A DNA stretch of 64,000 nt from Candidatus Galacturonatibacter soehngenii (GTDB lineage Bacteria; Bacillota; Clostridia; Lachnospirales; Lachnospiraceae), in contig NZ_WAGX01000007.1 of NCBI RefSeq assembly GCF_008830185.1, positions 372,001 through 436,000 on the forward strand. Reading direction: 5' to 3'. Position 1 is the first letter of the stretch; every line of letters starts with the position of its first letter. The notes below the pieces were generated by a model that saw only the letters and a program-made list of their open reading frames with translations, made no database searches and was not told the origin of the DNA. Below are positions 17,044 to 28,217 of this stretch, one piece after another. A program made the position numbers and the translations under genes.

Positions 17044-18363
17044 TTATTCGTTTACATTCGCAATGTATTGATTTAAAATGGATTCTAACATTTCCTGACG
17101 TCCAGAAGTGTTCTTAGTTACTCCGTTTGAAAGAGCAAATGCTTCTAATTCTTTAAAACCTACTTTACCGTCAATAATATCTTTACCAATTCCTTCTTGG
17201 TAGCTTGCATAACGCCTTGCCTTAAAGTCTTCTAGTACTCGGTCTTCTAGTAATGCAGCGGCAACCTTTAAGCCATGTGCAAAAGTGTCCATTCCAGCTA
17301 TGTATGAAAGGAATAAATCATCTTCTTCAAATGAACCACGACGTACTTTTGAATCGAAGTTCAAACCACCTTTTCCTAAACCACCTGCTAATAGAATTTC
17401 ATACATTGCAAGTGTTGTGTCATAGATATTGGTAGGGAATTGATCAGTATCCCATCCAAGCATTGGATCGCCTTGGTTGGCATCTACGCTTCCGAGTACA
17501 CCATTGATTCTACATTGATTTAATTCATGTTGGAACGTATGCCCTGCCAAAGTTGCATGATTTGCTTCTATGTTTAATTTGAATGAATCGAGTAAATCGT
17601 ATTTTCTTAAGAAAGATAATACAGTTGCAGTATCAAAATCATACTGATGTTTCGTAGGCTCCATTGGCTTTGGCTCAATTAAGAATTGACCAGTAAATCC
17701 GATTTCCTTTGCATAATCAACAGCCATCTTAAGAAGACGTGCCAGATTATCAAGTTCTAAGCCTGTATCTGTATTTAGTAAAGTTTCATAGCCTTCACGA
17801 CCACCCCAGAATACGTAATTTTCACCACCAAGTTCCTTGGTAATTTCCATTGCTTTTTTAATCTGAGCAGCAGCGTAAGCAAATACAGTTGCATTGCAAG
17901 AAGTACCTGCGCCATGAACGAACTTATCGTCACCAAAAGCGTTTGTTGTTCCCCACAAACATTTGATACCAGTGCGGTTCATCTCTTCTTTAATAACTGC
18001 TACAATTTTATCCAATCTTTCGTTGGTTTCCTTTAAATCTTTTCCTCTTGGCGCAATGTCTGCATCATGGAAACAGAAAAATGGAATCTGCATTTTATCC
18101 ATAAATTCAAAAGCAGCATGTACACGCTCAATTGCTTTTTCCATGGTATCATTTGTATTATCCCATGGACGAAACATGGTAGGGCCACCAAATGGGTCAT
18201 TTCCCATATAAGTTAAAGTATGCCAGTATGACATTGCAAAACGACAGTGTTCCTTCATTGTTTTACCAAGTACAATCTCATCTGGGTTATAATATTTAAA
18301 TGAAAATGGATTCTTACTCTTAGGTCCTTCATAACTGATTTTCTCAACATTAAAATATGACAT
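17044..18363 (-). CDS. xylA: Xylose isomerase
   Basis: 439 residues, the class II length. It interconverts D-xylose and D-xylulose in the cytoplasm. Diagnostic parts are [56 protein letters not shown] and [20 protein letters not shown], which hold the catalytic histidine and aspartate and the metal ligands. An AGGAGG site precedes the ATG. No xylulokinase gene is adjacent. The divergent AraC-type gene is the likely regulator. It differs in many positions from the Lachnoclostridium phytofermentans enzyme I recall, so the organism is probably a relative, not that species. Confidence 0.97.
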   Translation of the reverse strand: MSYFNVEKISYEGPKSKNPFSFKYYNPDEIVLGKTMKEHCRFAMSYWHTLTYMGNDPFGGPTMFRPWDNTNDTMEKAIERVHAAFEFMDKMQIPFFCFHDADIAPRGKDLKETNERLDKIVAVIKEEMNRTGIKCLWGTTNAFGDDKFVHGAGTSCNATVFAYAAAQIKKAMEITKELGGENYVFWGGREGYETLLNTDTGLELDNLARLLKMAVDYAKEIGFTGQFLIEPKPMEPTKHQYDFDTATVLSFLRKYDLLDSFKLNIEANHATLAGHTFQHELNQCRINGVLGSVDANQGDPMLGWDTDQFPTNIYDTTLAMYEILLAGGLGKGGLNFDSKVRRGSFEEDDLFLSYIAGMDTFAHGLKVAAALLEDRVLEDFKARRYASYQEGIGKDIIDGKVGFKELEAFALSNGVTKNTSGRQEMLESILNQYIANVNE

Positions 18364-18578
18364 ATTAAATCCTCCTTTTAATATATAGATATTTTAGCTT
18401 CTAACTTTATTATATAGGATTTATCTATAAAATCATGGGTTTTCTTATCCAAAAAAATAGTACAATCTTGTTTTATCTCTTTCTTTTTCTTTTGAATTCA
18501 ACTATACTATAACTATCGAAAATAAAATGAGGAAAACTTTATATAACTAAGTAGATGAGGAGAGATTGGAGGGGTTAT

Positions 18579-19484
18579 ATGAGTAATGAATTCGAAGTAA
18601 TTCAACCAGATAATATTAGATATATCAATATGATATTCAATAAAATTCAATATCGCTCCCCGCATATGCATAGGGAATTTGAATTAGTCTATAACTTAGG
18701 TTGTGATGCAGTCTATCATGTAGGTTCGGTTAGTAAGCGCTTTGAATCAGGTACTTTTGTCATTTTTAATCCCAATCAGGTTCATGAAATTGTATCTGTA
18801 GGACCCGATCCATTTATGATATGCCTTCAGATTGCACCTGAGTTTTTCGAGAATATTAATTCCGATATTTCTTTTTTAGAATTTGATTCCTTTTATCTAC
18901 CTACTTATGAAAACAATAACGTTTCAGAACTTATATTAAAATTATCGGATTCCTATTTAAGTCAGAATAAAAATTATACATTTGAATGTGCCTCCTACAT
19001 CTATCAGATTTTTAAGGAGTTATTGGATGTATTTCCATATCATATATCCACCGCTTCTGAGCGAAAGAATAATGAAGAAAAGGCACTGCGTTTAAAGCGA
19101 ATCATTAAATATGCAAAAAACCATTACATGGAAAAAATAAGTTTACAAACACTGGCAAAGGAAGAGAACCTTTCACTTACCTATCTTTCACGTTTTATTA
19201 AAGATAATTTGAATCGTTCTTTTCAAGAATACATCGGAGAGCTACGTTATAACCAAGCAAAATACCTCATTAAGCATACCAATAAAAATCTTATGGAGAT
19301 ATGCCAGGAATGTGGTTACTCTGATTATCGATACCTTTATCAAGTCTTTATGAAAAACTATCACTGTTCTCCAAAGCAGTATAGAAATATGTCTGTAGGG
19401 GACGGTACTGTTTCATCGCCAGATTCGATTGAAACAAAACTATCGAAAAAAGAAGCACTCGAAATGATGAAGAGCAGATTTTAG
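18579..19484 (+). CDS. AraC-family regulator divergent from xylA
   Basis: 302 residues. The N-terminal cupin sensing domain includes MHREFELVYNLG and FNPNQVHEI; the C-terminal 100 residues hold the two helix-turn-helix units (LQTLAKEENLSLTYLSRFIK and LMEICQECGYSDYRYLYQVF). GGAGGGG at 18568-18574 fixes the start at ATG 18579. The shared 215-bp gap with xylA suggests control of xylose or pentoside use. No strong dyad is visible in that gap. Confidence 0.88.
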   Translation: MSNEFEVIQPDNIRYINMIFNKIQYRSPHMHREFELVYNLGCDAVYHVGSVSKRFESGTFVIFNPNQVHEIVSVGPDPFMICLQIAPEFFENINSDISFLEFDSFYLPTYENNNVSELILKLSDSYLSQNKNYTFECASYIYQIFKELLDVFPYHISTASERKNNEEKALRLKRIIKYAKNHYMEKISLQTLAKEENLSLTYLSRFIKDNLNRSFQEYIGELRYNQAKYLIKHTNKNLMEICQECGYSDYRYLYQVFMKNYHCSPKQYRNMSVGDGTVSSPDSIETKLSKKEALEMMKSRF

Positions 19485-19543
19485 ATACAAATATAACAAT
19501 AAGAAAAAACAAATCATAGCTATTTTTATAAGAGGTACCGATT

Positions 19544-20380
19544 ATGATAATAGAAAAGCTACAAGATAAATCAAGCTTTACAGAAAGTGAGAAATGTATT
19601 GCCGATTATATCTTAAAGAACAAGAATCAAGTACAACAATTAACTGCAAAGGAGCTAGCAAAGGAAACATTAACAAGTAAATCCTCCATTGTACGTTTCT
19701 GTAAAAAACTCGGTGTATCAGGGTTTCAAGAGCTAAAAAAACATATTTATACAGAAATTGTATTAGAAGTAAAAGAAACAAAGAATCATAAATTGCTCAT
19801 GATCGATAATAAAAGTACGTATTCAGATTACTTACAATCAGTTGATTTCCTATATCAATTTGTTGTTAACAGAATGCATGGGCAATTAAATCACAATGTA
19901 ATGAAGCGGATTATGAATCGTCTTAATAAGATGGAGCGCATTGACTTTTACTCGTCTGGACTAGGCCATTCCATTGGTGAAGCAACGGCACATAAGTATA
20001 GTGCATTGGGAATTGAAAGTATGGCCTATAGTTCAATCAATGAAGCTTTTTGGGTAACGAATAAAAACAATCAAAAGACCGCTGCATTTGTTATCAGTTT
20101 ATCAGGTAAGAACCCCTCCGTAATTCATATTGCCAAGTCCTTAAAGCGTTATGGTATTTATGTGATTGGTATTGCAGGGCATTCCTCTAAAGAAATGAAA
20201 GAACATTGTGATGAGGTGGTTCCAATGATTGAGGGGAAAATACCAACAGGCATGGAACATATGGCTATTGTGTTAAGCTCAAATTATATACTAGATCTTA
20301 TCTTTACGAGCCTTTATGCACAAAGATATGATAGACAGATTGAGTTATATAAAAAAGTGAATCAAGTGTTTGACAAATAA
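19544..20380 (+). CDS. RpiR/MurR-family regulator with a SIS domain
   Basis: 278 residues. An N-terminal RpiR helix-turn-helix (TAKELAKETLTSKSSIVRFC then KKLGVSGFQELK) is followed by a SIS sugar-phosphate-binding domain (residues about 110-240). These proteins sense phosphosugars. A GH1 phospho-beta-glucosidase gene lies next, 172 bp downstream but beyond a terminator, so the regulator probably controls that separate promoter. It follows the AraC gene after 59 bp. Confidence 0.88.
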   Translation: MIIEKLQDKSSFTESEKCIADYILKNKNQVQQLTAKELAKETLTSKSSIVRFCKKLGVSGFQELKKHIYTEIVLEVKETKNHKLLMIDNKSTYSDYLQSVDFLYQFVVNRMHGQLNHNVMKRIMNRLNKMERIDFYSSGLGHSIGEATAHKYSALGIESMAYSSINEAFWVTNKNNQKTAAFVISLSGKNPSVIHIAKSLKRYGIYVIGIAGHSSKEMKEHCDEVVPMIEGKIPTGMEHMAIVLSSNYILDLIFTSLYAQRYDRQIELYKKVNQVFDK

Positions 20381-20393
20381 ATAAATGTCTTTT

Positions 20394-20445
20394 AAAAAGT
20401 TTTCTTTCGGTGACACAAAGGTGCCAGAAAAGAAAACTTTTTTTT
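20394..20445 (+). terminator. Terminator after the RpiR gene
   Basis: AAAAAGTTTTCTTT (20394-20407) pairs with AAAGAAAACTTTTT (20429-20442), with additional T after it. Confidence 0.8.
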
Positions 20446-20495
20446 GACATCTTAGTCCAACTTGCTTTTGGCTAACAGCAAATAAGTTTTGCTTA

Positions 20496-20504
20496 TGTTA
20501 TACT
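20496..20504 (+). promoter_or_regulatory. Extended -10 promoter of the GH1 gene
   Basis: TGTTATACT has the TGnTATACT form of an extended -10 element. No good -35 is present at the right distance, as is common for regulated sugar genes. Confidence 0.45.
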
Positions 20505-20531
20505 TACCCTAAGATAAACAGAAATAATTAA

Positions 20532-22028
<1,497 letters not shown>

Positions 22029-22048
22029 ATATAGAATCATATAAAAAG

Positions 22049-22084
22049 CAAGGGCTAGGTTAAAAACTTATGCCCTTGTTTTTT
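22049..22084 (+). terminator. Terminator after the GH1 gene
   Basis: CAAGGGC (22049-22055) pairs with GCCCTTG (22072-22078), followed by six T. Confidence 0.75.
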
Positions 22085-22144
22085 GGTATATTCTTTATTT
22101 TTAAATCGTACTATTAATAAAATGAAATCATCAGTGAGATAATC

Positions 22145-22786
22145 ATGCAAAATTTAGTGTTACAAATTATGAGTCAATATGGTTATATTGGAATCATGTT
22201 TCTCATAGCAATTGAAAATATATTTCCTCCCATACCTTCTGAAGTAATTTTAACATTTGGTGGATTTATGACTACATATACTTCGCTGCATGTAATCGGA
22301 GTCATAATCTCGGCTACATTTGGCTCCTTAATCGGTGCCATATTTTTGTATGGAATAGGCAGCTACTTATCACCAGAGCGTCTAGGAAAGCTACTAGATG
22401 GCAAACTTGGTAAGATACTCAATTTAAGAAAAGAAGATATGATGAATGCTTGTGAGTGGTTCAATCAAAAAGGAAAAAGTACAGTATTATTTTGCAGATG
22501 TATTCCAATTATAAGGAGCTTGATATCAATTCCTGCTGGAATGGCAGAAATGCAAATGAGTGTATTTTTGCTATTTACGACCATCGGTTCACTCATATGG
22601 AATACTGCTTTGGTTTGTCTTGGTGCAGCACTTGGAGCATCCTGGGAAAAGATTATAGAAAAGACAGGTGTATTATCTCAAATCATATTAATGCTACTTT
22701 TATTTGGTATTACATTCATTGCTATGAGGATTGTGAAAAAAAAGCTTTGTCTGATGGAAGAAAATAAAAGTATTAGGAAGAAATAA
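22145..22786 (+). CDS. DedA-family membrane protein
   Basis: 213 residues with four to five membrane segments. IENIFPPIPSEVILTFGGF is the DedA hallmark, and FCRCIPIIRSLISIPAGMAE is the conserved second motif with two arginines. DedA proteins flip undecaprenyl phosphate or related lipids and are linked to membrane homeostasis. There is no good ribosome site, so the start is provisional; the downstream protein is clear. Confidence 0.88.
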   Translation: MQNLVLQIMSQYGYIGIMFLIAIENIFPPIPSEVILTFGGFMTTYTSLHVIGVIISATFGSLIGAIFLYGIGSYLSPERLGKLLDGKLGKILNLRKEDMMNACEWFNQKGKSTVLFCRCIPIIRSLISIPAGMAEMQMSVFLLFTTIGSLIWNTALVCLGAALGASWEKIIEKTGVLSQIILMLLLFGITFIAMRIVKKKLCLMEENKSIRKK

Positions 22787-22884
22787 ATATGTAAAAAATT
22801 ACCTGTAAGAAATTAGCGTCTCTATATTTAGGAATGTAATAAAAATGTCGAAATAAGACAGACAAAAATAAAATAAATTATCAG

Positions 22885-22913
22885 TAGAATAAACCCAGGG
22901 TTATTAGTATAAT
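22885..22913 (+). promoter_or_regulatory. Candidate promoter of the chemoreceptor gene
   Basis: TAGAAT (22885-22890, weak -35), 17 bp, perfect TATAAT (22908-22913). It would give a leader of about 350 nt before the chemoreceptor. Confidence 0.4.
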
Positions 22914-22977
22914 AGCGGAGTAAAATCTAGCTGTTTTTGGTGTTTCATTTTTTAGAGACTTATAAGGAAACGTACAG

Positions 22978-23250
22978 CGGCAGCCTGCTATCCTAAGGCT
23001 GCCGTATGATAATTATATTACAGAAAGACGTTCAAAAGACTCAAATTTTCACAAGAAAACATACAAAAATAGGACGCAGTATGGATTATACTGCGTCCAT
23101 ATTAAATAGTCGACTGTATTATTATTCCTAACTCAAAAATTAAATATACATAGGAATAAAGGAGAAAAGAAAAGTCCGAATTTAACTACTTCGAGTATTT
23201 AAATGGGATTACTGCTTCTACTAGTTCAAAATTTAACATCCCATTAAATA
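22978..23250 (+). promoter_or_regulatory. Three hairpins in the long leader of the chemoreceptor gene
   Basis: Hairpin 1: CGGCAGCCT (22978-22986) with AGGCTGCCG (22996-23004). Hairpin 2: GGACGCAGTAT (23072-23082) with a perfect 11-bp partner at 23088-23098. Hairpin 3: 23196-23209 with 23238-23250, one bulge, about 10 nt before the AGGAGG site at 23260. None has a strong T run, so they look like RNA structure rather than ordinary terminators. I could not match them to a known riboswitch. Confidence 0.5.
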
Positions 23251-23272
23251 TTAAAATAACAGGAGGCGTTTC

Positions 23273-24943
23273 ATGAAGAGGTTTAAGGATTTTAGTATTG
23301 CACGTAAGCTATTAACTGGTTTTTTTGCTATGGTAATCATAGCGCTCATCATTGGTGTAATGGGAATATATGGTATGATTCAGATCAATAACATGGATAC
23401 CTATCTATATGAAAATCAAACGGCACCCATTAAAAATCTATCAAATGCTATAATAAGTTTATATAAGATTCGAGTGAATACGAGAGAGGCAGTAATTTAT
23501 TCAGGAGATAAGGAAGCCGTTGAAAAGTTAAAACAAAATTATTTTCTAGAAAAGGAACGTTTTTTAACCGAGTCAGAAGAATATAAAAAATCAATTGTAA
23601 ATAAAGATACAATGGATTTATTTGTGCAAGCAAATAAATTGTTTGAAGAAAGCTTTGATCCAGTGATTCAAAAATGTTTAGAGCAAGCTCTTTCGGGTAA
23701 TACAGAAGGAATCCTTGATATACTTGACGAAGCGACTGGCATTATACAGCAAATATTTGATAATTATGATAAAATACTTGAGAATCGAATGGAATCAGCA
23801 AAGAGAACCAGTGATTCTAATGGAACAACCGCACTTATATTGACAATCATATTGCTTGTAGTATCCATAGTGGGTGCAATAGCTGCAATGTTGTTAGGCT
23901 TGAGAATATCTCGTATTATAAGCAAGCCAATTGAACAAGTAGTTAAAGCAGCCAAAGAGATTTCTAAGGGACGTGTGGATGTTGAAATAGTCGGCATTGA
24001 TTCAAAGGATGAAACAGGACAACTTGCAAAAGCTTTTATGGAAATGGTAGAAGGTATACAAAAACAGGTAAGTGTAGCAGAGCTTATCAGCGCAGGTGAT
24101 TTTACACAACAAGTACCACTACGTTCCGAAGAAGATGTATTTGGTTTGGCTTTATTAAAAATAGAAAAGGATTTAAGTGAAACATTAAATGCCATTAGTG
24201 AGGCATCCAATCAGGTAAATGCTGGAGCGGAACAAATAGCAGATGCAGCACAGTCATTGGCATCAGGGGCAGCAGAACAAGCTGCCACTGTGGAAGAATT
24301 AAATGCTTCGATTGAAAATGTAGCAGAGCAGGCAGAACAAAATGCCATCAATGTACGAAAGGCTGCAGAGTACGTGTCACAATCAGAAGAAGGCATACAA
24401 AATGGAAATTCACATATGCAAAGTTTAAATGGCGCTATGGATGAAATCAGTAAGTCTTCAAGTAGAATTTTTGATATTACAAAAATGATTGAAGAAATTG
24501 CTGCACAGACAAATTTACTCTCCTTAAATGCTGCAATTGAAGCGGCTCGAGCAGGGGATGCGGGAAAAGGATTTGCAGTGGTTGCTTCAGAAGTAAGAGA
24601 TCTTGCAACACAGTCTGCAGATGCGGCAAAGCAAACAGCGGAGTTAATTCAGAAATCGGTAGATACTGTTTCAGAAGGTGAAAGACTTGCAGCTGAGACA
24701 CTTCAAATATTAAATAAAGTGGCACAACAGTCTCAATTAGTAGGAGATGCAATACGTGATATTGAATTAGCATCAACAGAGCAAGCGGCAACCATTGAAC
24801 AAATCAATGAAGGAATAACACAAGTATCAGCCGTTGTACAGACAAATGCTGCAACAGCAGAAGAAAGTTCTGCTTCCAGCGAGGAGCTTGCAGCTCAGGC
24901 ACAAACATTAAAAACCGAAATTGGTAGATTTAAATTACAATAG
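23273..24943 (+). CDS. Methyl-accepting chemotaxis protein
   Basis: 556 residues. Membrane helix near residues 14-34, a four-helix-bundle type sensor domain outside to about residue 185, a second helix at about 187-209, HAMP, then a long coiled-coil signalling domain. The signalling hairpin tip is [20 protein letters not shown] followed by [20 protein letters not shown]. The ligand is unknown. No other chemotaxis or flagellar gene is nearby, so it is an orphan receptor. AGGAGG at 23260-23265 precedes ATG 23273. Confidence 0.97.
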   Translation: MKRFKDFSIARKLLTGFFAMVIIALIIGVMGIYGMIQINNMDTYLYENQTAPIKNLSNAIISLYKIRVNTREAVIYSGDKEAVEKLKQNYFLEKERFLTESEEYKKSIVNKDTMDLFVQANKLFEESFDPVIQKCLEQALSGNTEGILDILDEATGIIQQIFDNYDKILENRMESAKRTSDSNGTTALILTIILLVVSIVGAIAAMLLGLRISRIISKPIEQVVKAAKEISKGRVDVEIVGIDSKDETGQLAKAFMEMVEGIQKQVSVAELISAGDFTQQVPLRSEEDVFGLALLKIEKDLSETLNAISEASNQVNAGAEQIADAAQSLASGAAEQAATVEELNASIENVAEQAEQNAINVRKAAEYVSQSEEGIQNGNSHMQSLNGAMDEISKSSSRIFDITKMIEEIAAQTNLLSLNAAIEAARAGDAGKGFAVVASEVRDLATQSADAAKQTAELIQKSVDTVSEGERLAAETLQILNKVAQQSQLVGDAIRDIELASTEQAATIEQINEGITQVSAVVQTNAATAEESSASSEELAAQAQTLKTEIGRFKLQ

Positions 24944-24968
24944 TGCAAATAACGAAGGGGAAGTTACT

Positions 24969-24997
24969 TTACAAACAGCGCTTCATTACGATATAAT
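24969..24997 (+). promoter_or_regulatory. Promoter of the ubiD-ubiA-ubiX-ABC operon
   Basis: TTACAA (24969-24974), 17 bp, TATAAT (24992-24997), giving a short leader of about 25 nt before ATG 25031. Confidence 0.6.
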
Positions 24998-25030
24998 AGT
25001 CAGGAAGTATACGTAAAAGAGAGGTGCCCT

Positions 25031-26740
25031 ATGGCATATCGTGATTTGCAAAGCTTTCTAAAGAAATTGGAAGCGAATGGAGAATTAAAGAAAATTAAAA
25101 TACAGGTTTCACCAGAACTTGAAATGACTGAAATAGCGGATCGTGTGAGTAAAGCGCACGGTCCTGCTTTGTTGTTTCAAGATGTAACAGACTCAAACTA
25201 TCCTGTGGTGATGAATGCCATGGGAAGCTATAAACGTATGAGCATGGCGCTAGGCGTAGAGAATTTAGATGATATAGGAGAAGAGATACAAGCTTATCTT
25301 AATCTTGAAAATTATCTTTCGATTCGTGGATTATGCAAAAGCATACCAAGACTACTTCGTCTTGTACATGTATTTCCAATAAAAGTACCAGGAAGAGGGG
25401 CTTGTCAGGAAGTGATAGAACATAATCCTGATTTGTCTACACTACCCGTTTTAAAATGCTGGCCAAAGGATGCAGGACGTTTTTTTACCTTACCACTTGT
25501 TTTTACAAAAGAGGCAGACAGTAAAAAACAAAATGTTGGAATGTATCGCATGCAAATACTTGATAAAACAAGTACAGGGATGCATTGGCATAAGCATAAG
25601 GATGGTTCGAATATCTATGAATCCTATGCGAAAAAGGGACTTAAAATGCCAGTATCAGTCGCACTTGGATGTGATCCTGCTATTACCTATGCCGCAACGG
25701 CTCCACTACCCAAAGAAATAGATGAGATGATGCTAGCTGGTTGGCTTAGAAAGTCAAATGTTAAGATGGTAAAATGTGTGACCAATGACATTTATGTACC
25801 CGCGAATGCAGAATTTGTACTTGAAGGCTATGTCGATCCAAGTGAAGAATTGGTTTGGGAAGGGCCATTTGGAGATCATACAGGGTATTATTCACTGGCA
25901 GATTACTATCCACGCTTTCATGTGACTTGTATCACTCATAAAAAGAATGCTATTTATCCAGCAACAGTAGTAGGAAAACCTCCTATGGAGGACTGTTATA
26001 TGGCAAAAGCAACAGAGCGAATTTTCCTTCCTATACTTCGCATGCAAATTCCTGAGCTAGTCGATCTGAATCTTCCCTTAGAAGGAGTATTTCATAATTG
26101 CGCCATTCTATCCATTAAAAATCGTTATCCTGGAGCAGCACGAAAGGTAATGAATGCAGTGTGGGGAATGGGACAGATGATGTACACTAAATTGATTCTA
26201 ATAGTGGACGAGTCTGTTGATGTACAAAACTTATCCAGTGTAAAAGATGCAGTACTTAAAAATATCAGTGGAGCAGATAGCTTATTCTTTTGCCAAGGGC
26301 CTTTAGATGCACTTGATCACTCTTCAGCAAAGGCATTGTATGGATGCCGTCTTGGTGTGGATGCGACAAGTCAAAGTAAAATGAAGGAAGAGGGAGTAAC
26401 CGACACGTTTGCAGTTATAACCATTGACAAGAAGGAAAATTATCAAGGAAGAAATGCCATAGAAGAATATATGAACCATCATGAAGATAAGTTTGTAATC
26501 TGTGTAGATGCAAGTGTAGATCCAAAGGATATGTCAACGGTAATGTGGAAAGTATTTAATAACATTGATGCCCAAAGAGATATTATAATACAGGGGTATA
26601 AAATTGGGATTGATGCGACCAAAAAGTTTACAGGAGAAGGAATCACCCGTGAATGGCCAGATGATATCACCATGACAGAGGATGTTAAACAGGCAGTAGA
26701 GGAAAGGTGGAGTAAATATGGAATTGATGAAGTTCTTTAA
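25031..26740 (+). CDS. UbiD-family decarboxylase, menaquinone (MqnL-like) type
   Basis: 569 residues. UbiD enzymes remove a carboxyl group from aromatic or unsaturated acids using prenylated FMN. Seen here are the N-terminal YRDLQSFLKKLEANGEL, the cofactor-site VGMYRMQILD with the catalytic arginine, and WEGPFGDHTGYYS with the catalytic acidic residues. It resembles the decarboxylases of the futalosine menaquinone pathway more than E. coli UbiD, judged from memory. It is first in a six-gene operon with a prenyltransferase and UbiX, which makes prenyl-FMN. The inferred substrate is a prenylated hydroxynaphthoate or hydroxybenzoate. Cytoplasmic. Confidence 0.88.
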   Translation: MAYRDLQSFLKKLEANGELKKIKIQVSPELEMTEIADRVSKAHGPALLFQDVTDSNYPVVMNAMGSYKRMSMALGVENLDDIGEEIQAYLNLENYLSIRGLCKSIPRLLRLVHVFPIKVPGRGACQEVIEHNPDLSTLPVLKCWPKDAGRFFTLPLVFTKEADSKKQNVGMYRMQILDKTSTGMHWHKHKDGSNIYESYAKKGLKMPVSVALGCDPAITYAATAPLPKEIDEMMLAGWLRKSNVKMVKCVTNDIYVPANAEFVLEGYVDPSEELVWEGPFGDHTGYYSLADYYPRFHVTCITHKKNAIYPATVVGKPPMEDCYMAKATERIFLPILRMQIPELVDLNLPLEGVFHNCAILSIKNRYPGAARKVMNAVWGMGQMMYTKLILIVDESVDVQNLSSVKDAVLKNISGADSLFFCQGPLDALDHSSAKALYGCRLGVDATSQSKMKEEGVTDTFAVITIDKKENYQGRNAIEEYMNHHEDKFVICVDASVDPKDMSTVMWKVFNNIDAQRDIIIQGYKIGIDATKKFTGEGITREWPDDITMTEDVKQAVEERWSKYGIDEVL

Positions 26741-27599
26741 AAGGGTCATTAATAAAATAAAAGCGTATGGAAAATTGGTGATGTTTTCTCATACAATATT
26801 TTCCTTTAGCTTTGCACTAGTATCCATGGTTCTTGCAGCAAACGGACTTCCAAAACTTTCTATCTTAGTATGGATTTTGGTTTGCTTTATGGGAGCTAGA
26901 ACAGGCGCCAATGCAATTAATCGTGTGATTGATGCTAAAATAGATGCTAAGAATCCCAGAACAGCAAACAGACAATTACCAAAAGGAGAAATGAAAGCAG
27001 GAGAAGTAATTGCTTTTACTGCTATTTGTTTTCTATTTATGCTTTTTGGCGCATATCGGTTAAATTGGCTTTGTTTTGCACTTTCACCAATTGCACTTTT
27101 TTTACTAATTATTTATTCCTATTGTAAGCGCTTTACGTATTTTTGTCACTTAGTCTTAGGAGTTACCTGCGCTTGTGCGCCCGTTGGGGCATGGCTTGCA
27201 GTAACAGGAAAATTCGAATTTATCCCTTTAGTAATGGGTGCGGCTAATACTTTGTGGGTTGCGGGCTTTGATATCATATATGGTTGTCAAGATTATGACT
27301 TTGATACAGAGAATGGATTACATTCTGTACCAGTGCGATTTGGAGTAAAAGGAGCTTTATTCATTGCTAAGCTCTTTCACATCATAACCTTATTTTGTCT
27401 GGTTCTAATTGGATTTTTAGTACCTGAATTTGGCCCAATCTACTATACAGGAGTAGCAGTGATAGCTGCCTTATTTGTCGCAGAATATCGTATGGTTTCA
27501 CCCACCAATCTAACAAATGTTAATATTGCCTCCTATAGTGTAAATCAGCTGGTAAGCTTGTCTTTGCTATGCTTTGGATTATTGGACGCTTTTATATAG
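26718..27599 (+). CDS. UbiA-family aromatic prenyltransferase, MqnP-like
   Basis: 293 residues with about eight membrane helices. The two polyprenyl-diphosphate and magnesium sites are clear: NRVIDAKID and DYDFDTENG. It attaches a polyprenyl chain to an aromatic acid in the membrane. The start overlaps the UbiD gene by 23 nt with GGTGGAG upstream, implying coupled expression. Neighbouring UbiD and UbiX make a quinone ring product most likely; haem O or chlorophyll type activity is not supported by context. Confidence 0.87.
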   Translation: MELMKFFKRVINKIKAYGKLVMFSHTIFSFSFALVSMVLAANGLPKLSILVWILVCFMGARTGANAINRVIDAKIDAKNPRTANRQLPKGEMKAGEVIAFTAICFLFMLFGAYRLNWLCFALSPIALFLLIIYSYCKRFTYFCHLVLGVTCACAPVGAWLAVTGKFEFIPLVMGAANTLWVAGFDIIYGCQDYDFDTENGLHSVPVRFGVKGALFIAKLFHIITLFCLVLIGFLVPEFGPIYYTGVAVIAALFVAEYRMVSPTNLTNVNIASYSVNQLVSLSLLCFGLLDAFI

Positions 27600-27629
27600 T
27601 AGAATATGGCTTTTAGAAAGGTGATGGAA

Positions 27630-28217
27630 ATGAGAAAAATTATAGTTGGACTGACAGGAGCAAGTGGTAGCTTGTATTTTGTACATCTGATAAAGCAACT
27701 GTCATTGCAAGAAATAAAACTACACGTAATAGCATCAAAGCTTGGAGAAGAAGTATTAACTTATGAAACGGGTCTAATTCTTCAGGAATTTATAAAAGAT
27801 ATGAGTAAAAATAAAGCAGAGATTACTCTAGAGAAGAATGACAATTTGTTCTCCGCTTGTGCAAGTGGTTCAAGCCGATTTGATGCAATGGTTATCATAC
27901 CTTGTTCTATGTCAACCATAGGAAAACTTGCGCATGGAATAACAGAGTCTTTGCTTACAAGAGCAGCCGATGTTATGTTAAAAGAAAGAAGAAGGCTAGT
28001 CCTTGTACCAAGGGAAACTCCTTTTTCTACCATACACTTACAGAATTTAACTAACCTATCAAAGCATGGAGCCATCATTCTACCAGCCATGCCAGGATTT
28101 TACACAAAGCCTCAAAGCATGGAGGAGCTAATTGATTTTATGGTAGGAAAGACGCTTGATTGCTTAGAAATAGAGAATAAATGTTATGAAAGATGGGAAG
28201 GTATCAATGAAAAATAA
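27630..28217 (+). CDS. ubiX: UbiX-family flavin prenyltransferase
   Basis: 195 residues. IIVGLTGASGSLYFVHLI is the flavin-binding start, with SACASGS and VPRETPFSTIHLQNL as further marks. UbiX joins dimethylallyl phosphate to FMN to give the cofactor that the upstream UbiD needs. AAAGGTG at 27617-27623 is correctly spaced from ATG 27630; the longer frame at 27606 has no site. The end overlaps the next gene by 11 nt. Confidence 0.92.
   Translation: MRKIIVGLTGASGSLYFVHLIKQLSLQEIKLHVIASKLGEEVLTYETGLILQEFIKDMSKNKAEITLEKNDNLFSACASGSSRFDAMVIIPCSMSTIGKLAHGITESLLTRAADVMLKERRRLVLVPRETPFSTIHLQNLTNLSKHGAIILPAMPGFYTKPQSMEELIDFMVGKTLDCLEIENKCYERWEGINEK

Noticed and set aside
17044-18363. Identification of the species as Lachnoclostridium phytofermentans from xylA
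   Set aside because: The protein differs at many positions from the sequence I recall, so only the family level is supported.
22920-23272. Known c-di-GMP riboswitch ahead of the chemoreceptor
   Set aside because: The conserved core sequences of GEMM-I and GEMM-II that I looked for are absent; the hairpins are reported only as unexplained structure.
23764-24791. Several minus-strand frames opposite the chemoreceptor
   Set aside because: The Ala/Ser- and Leu-rich text arises from the reverse complement of the coiled-coil signalling domain.
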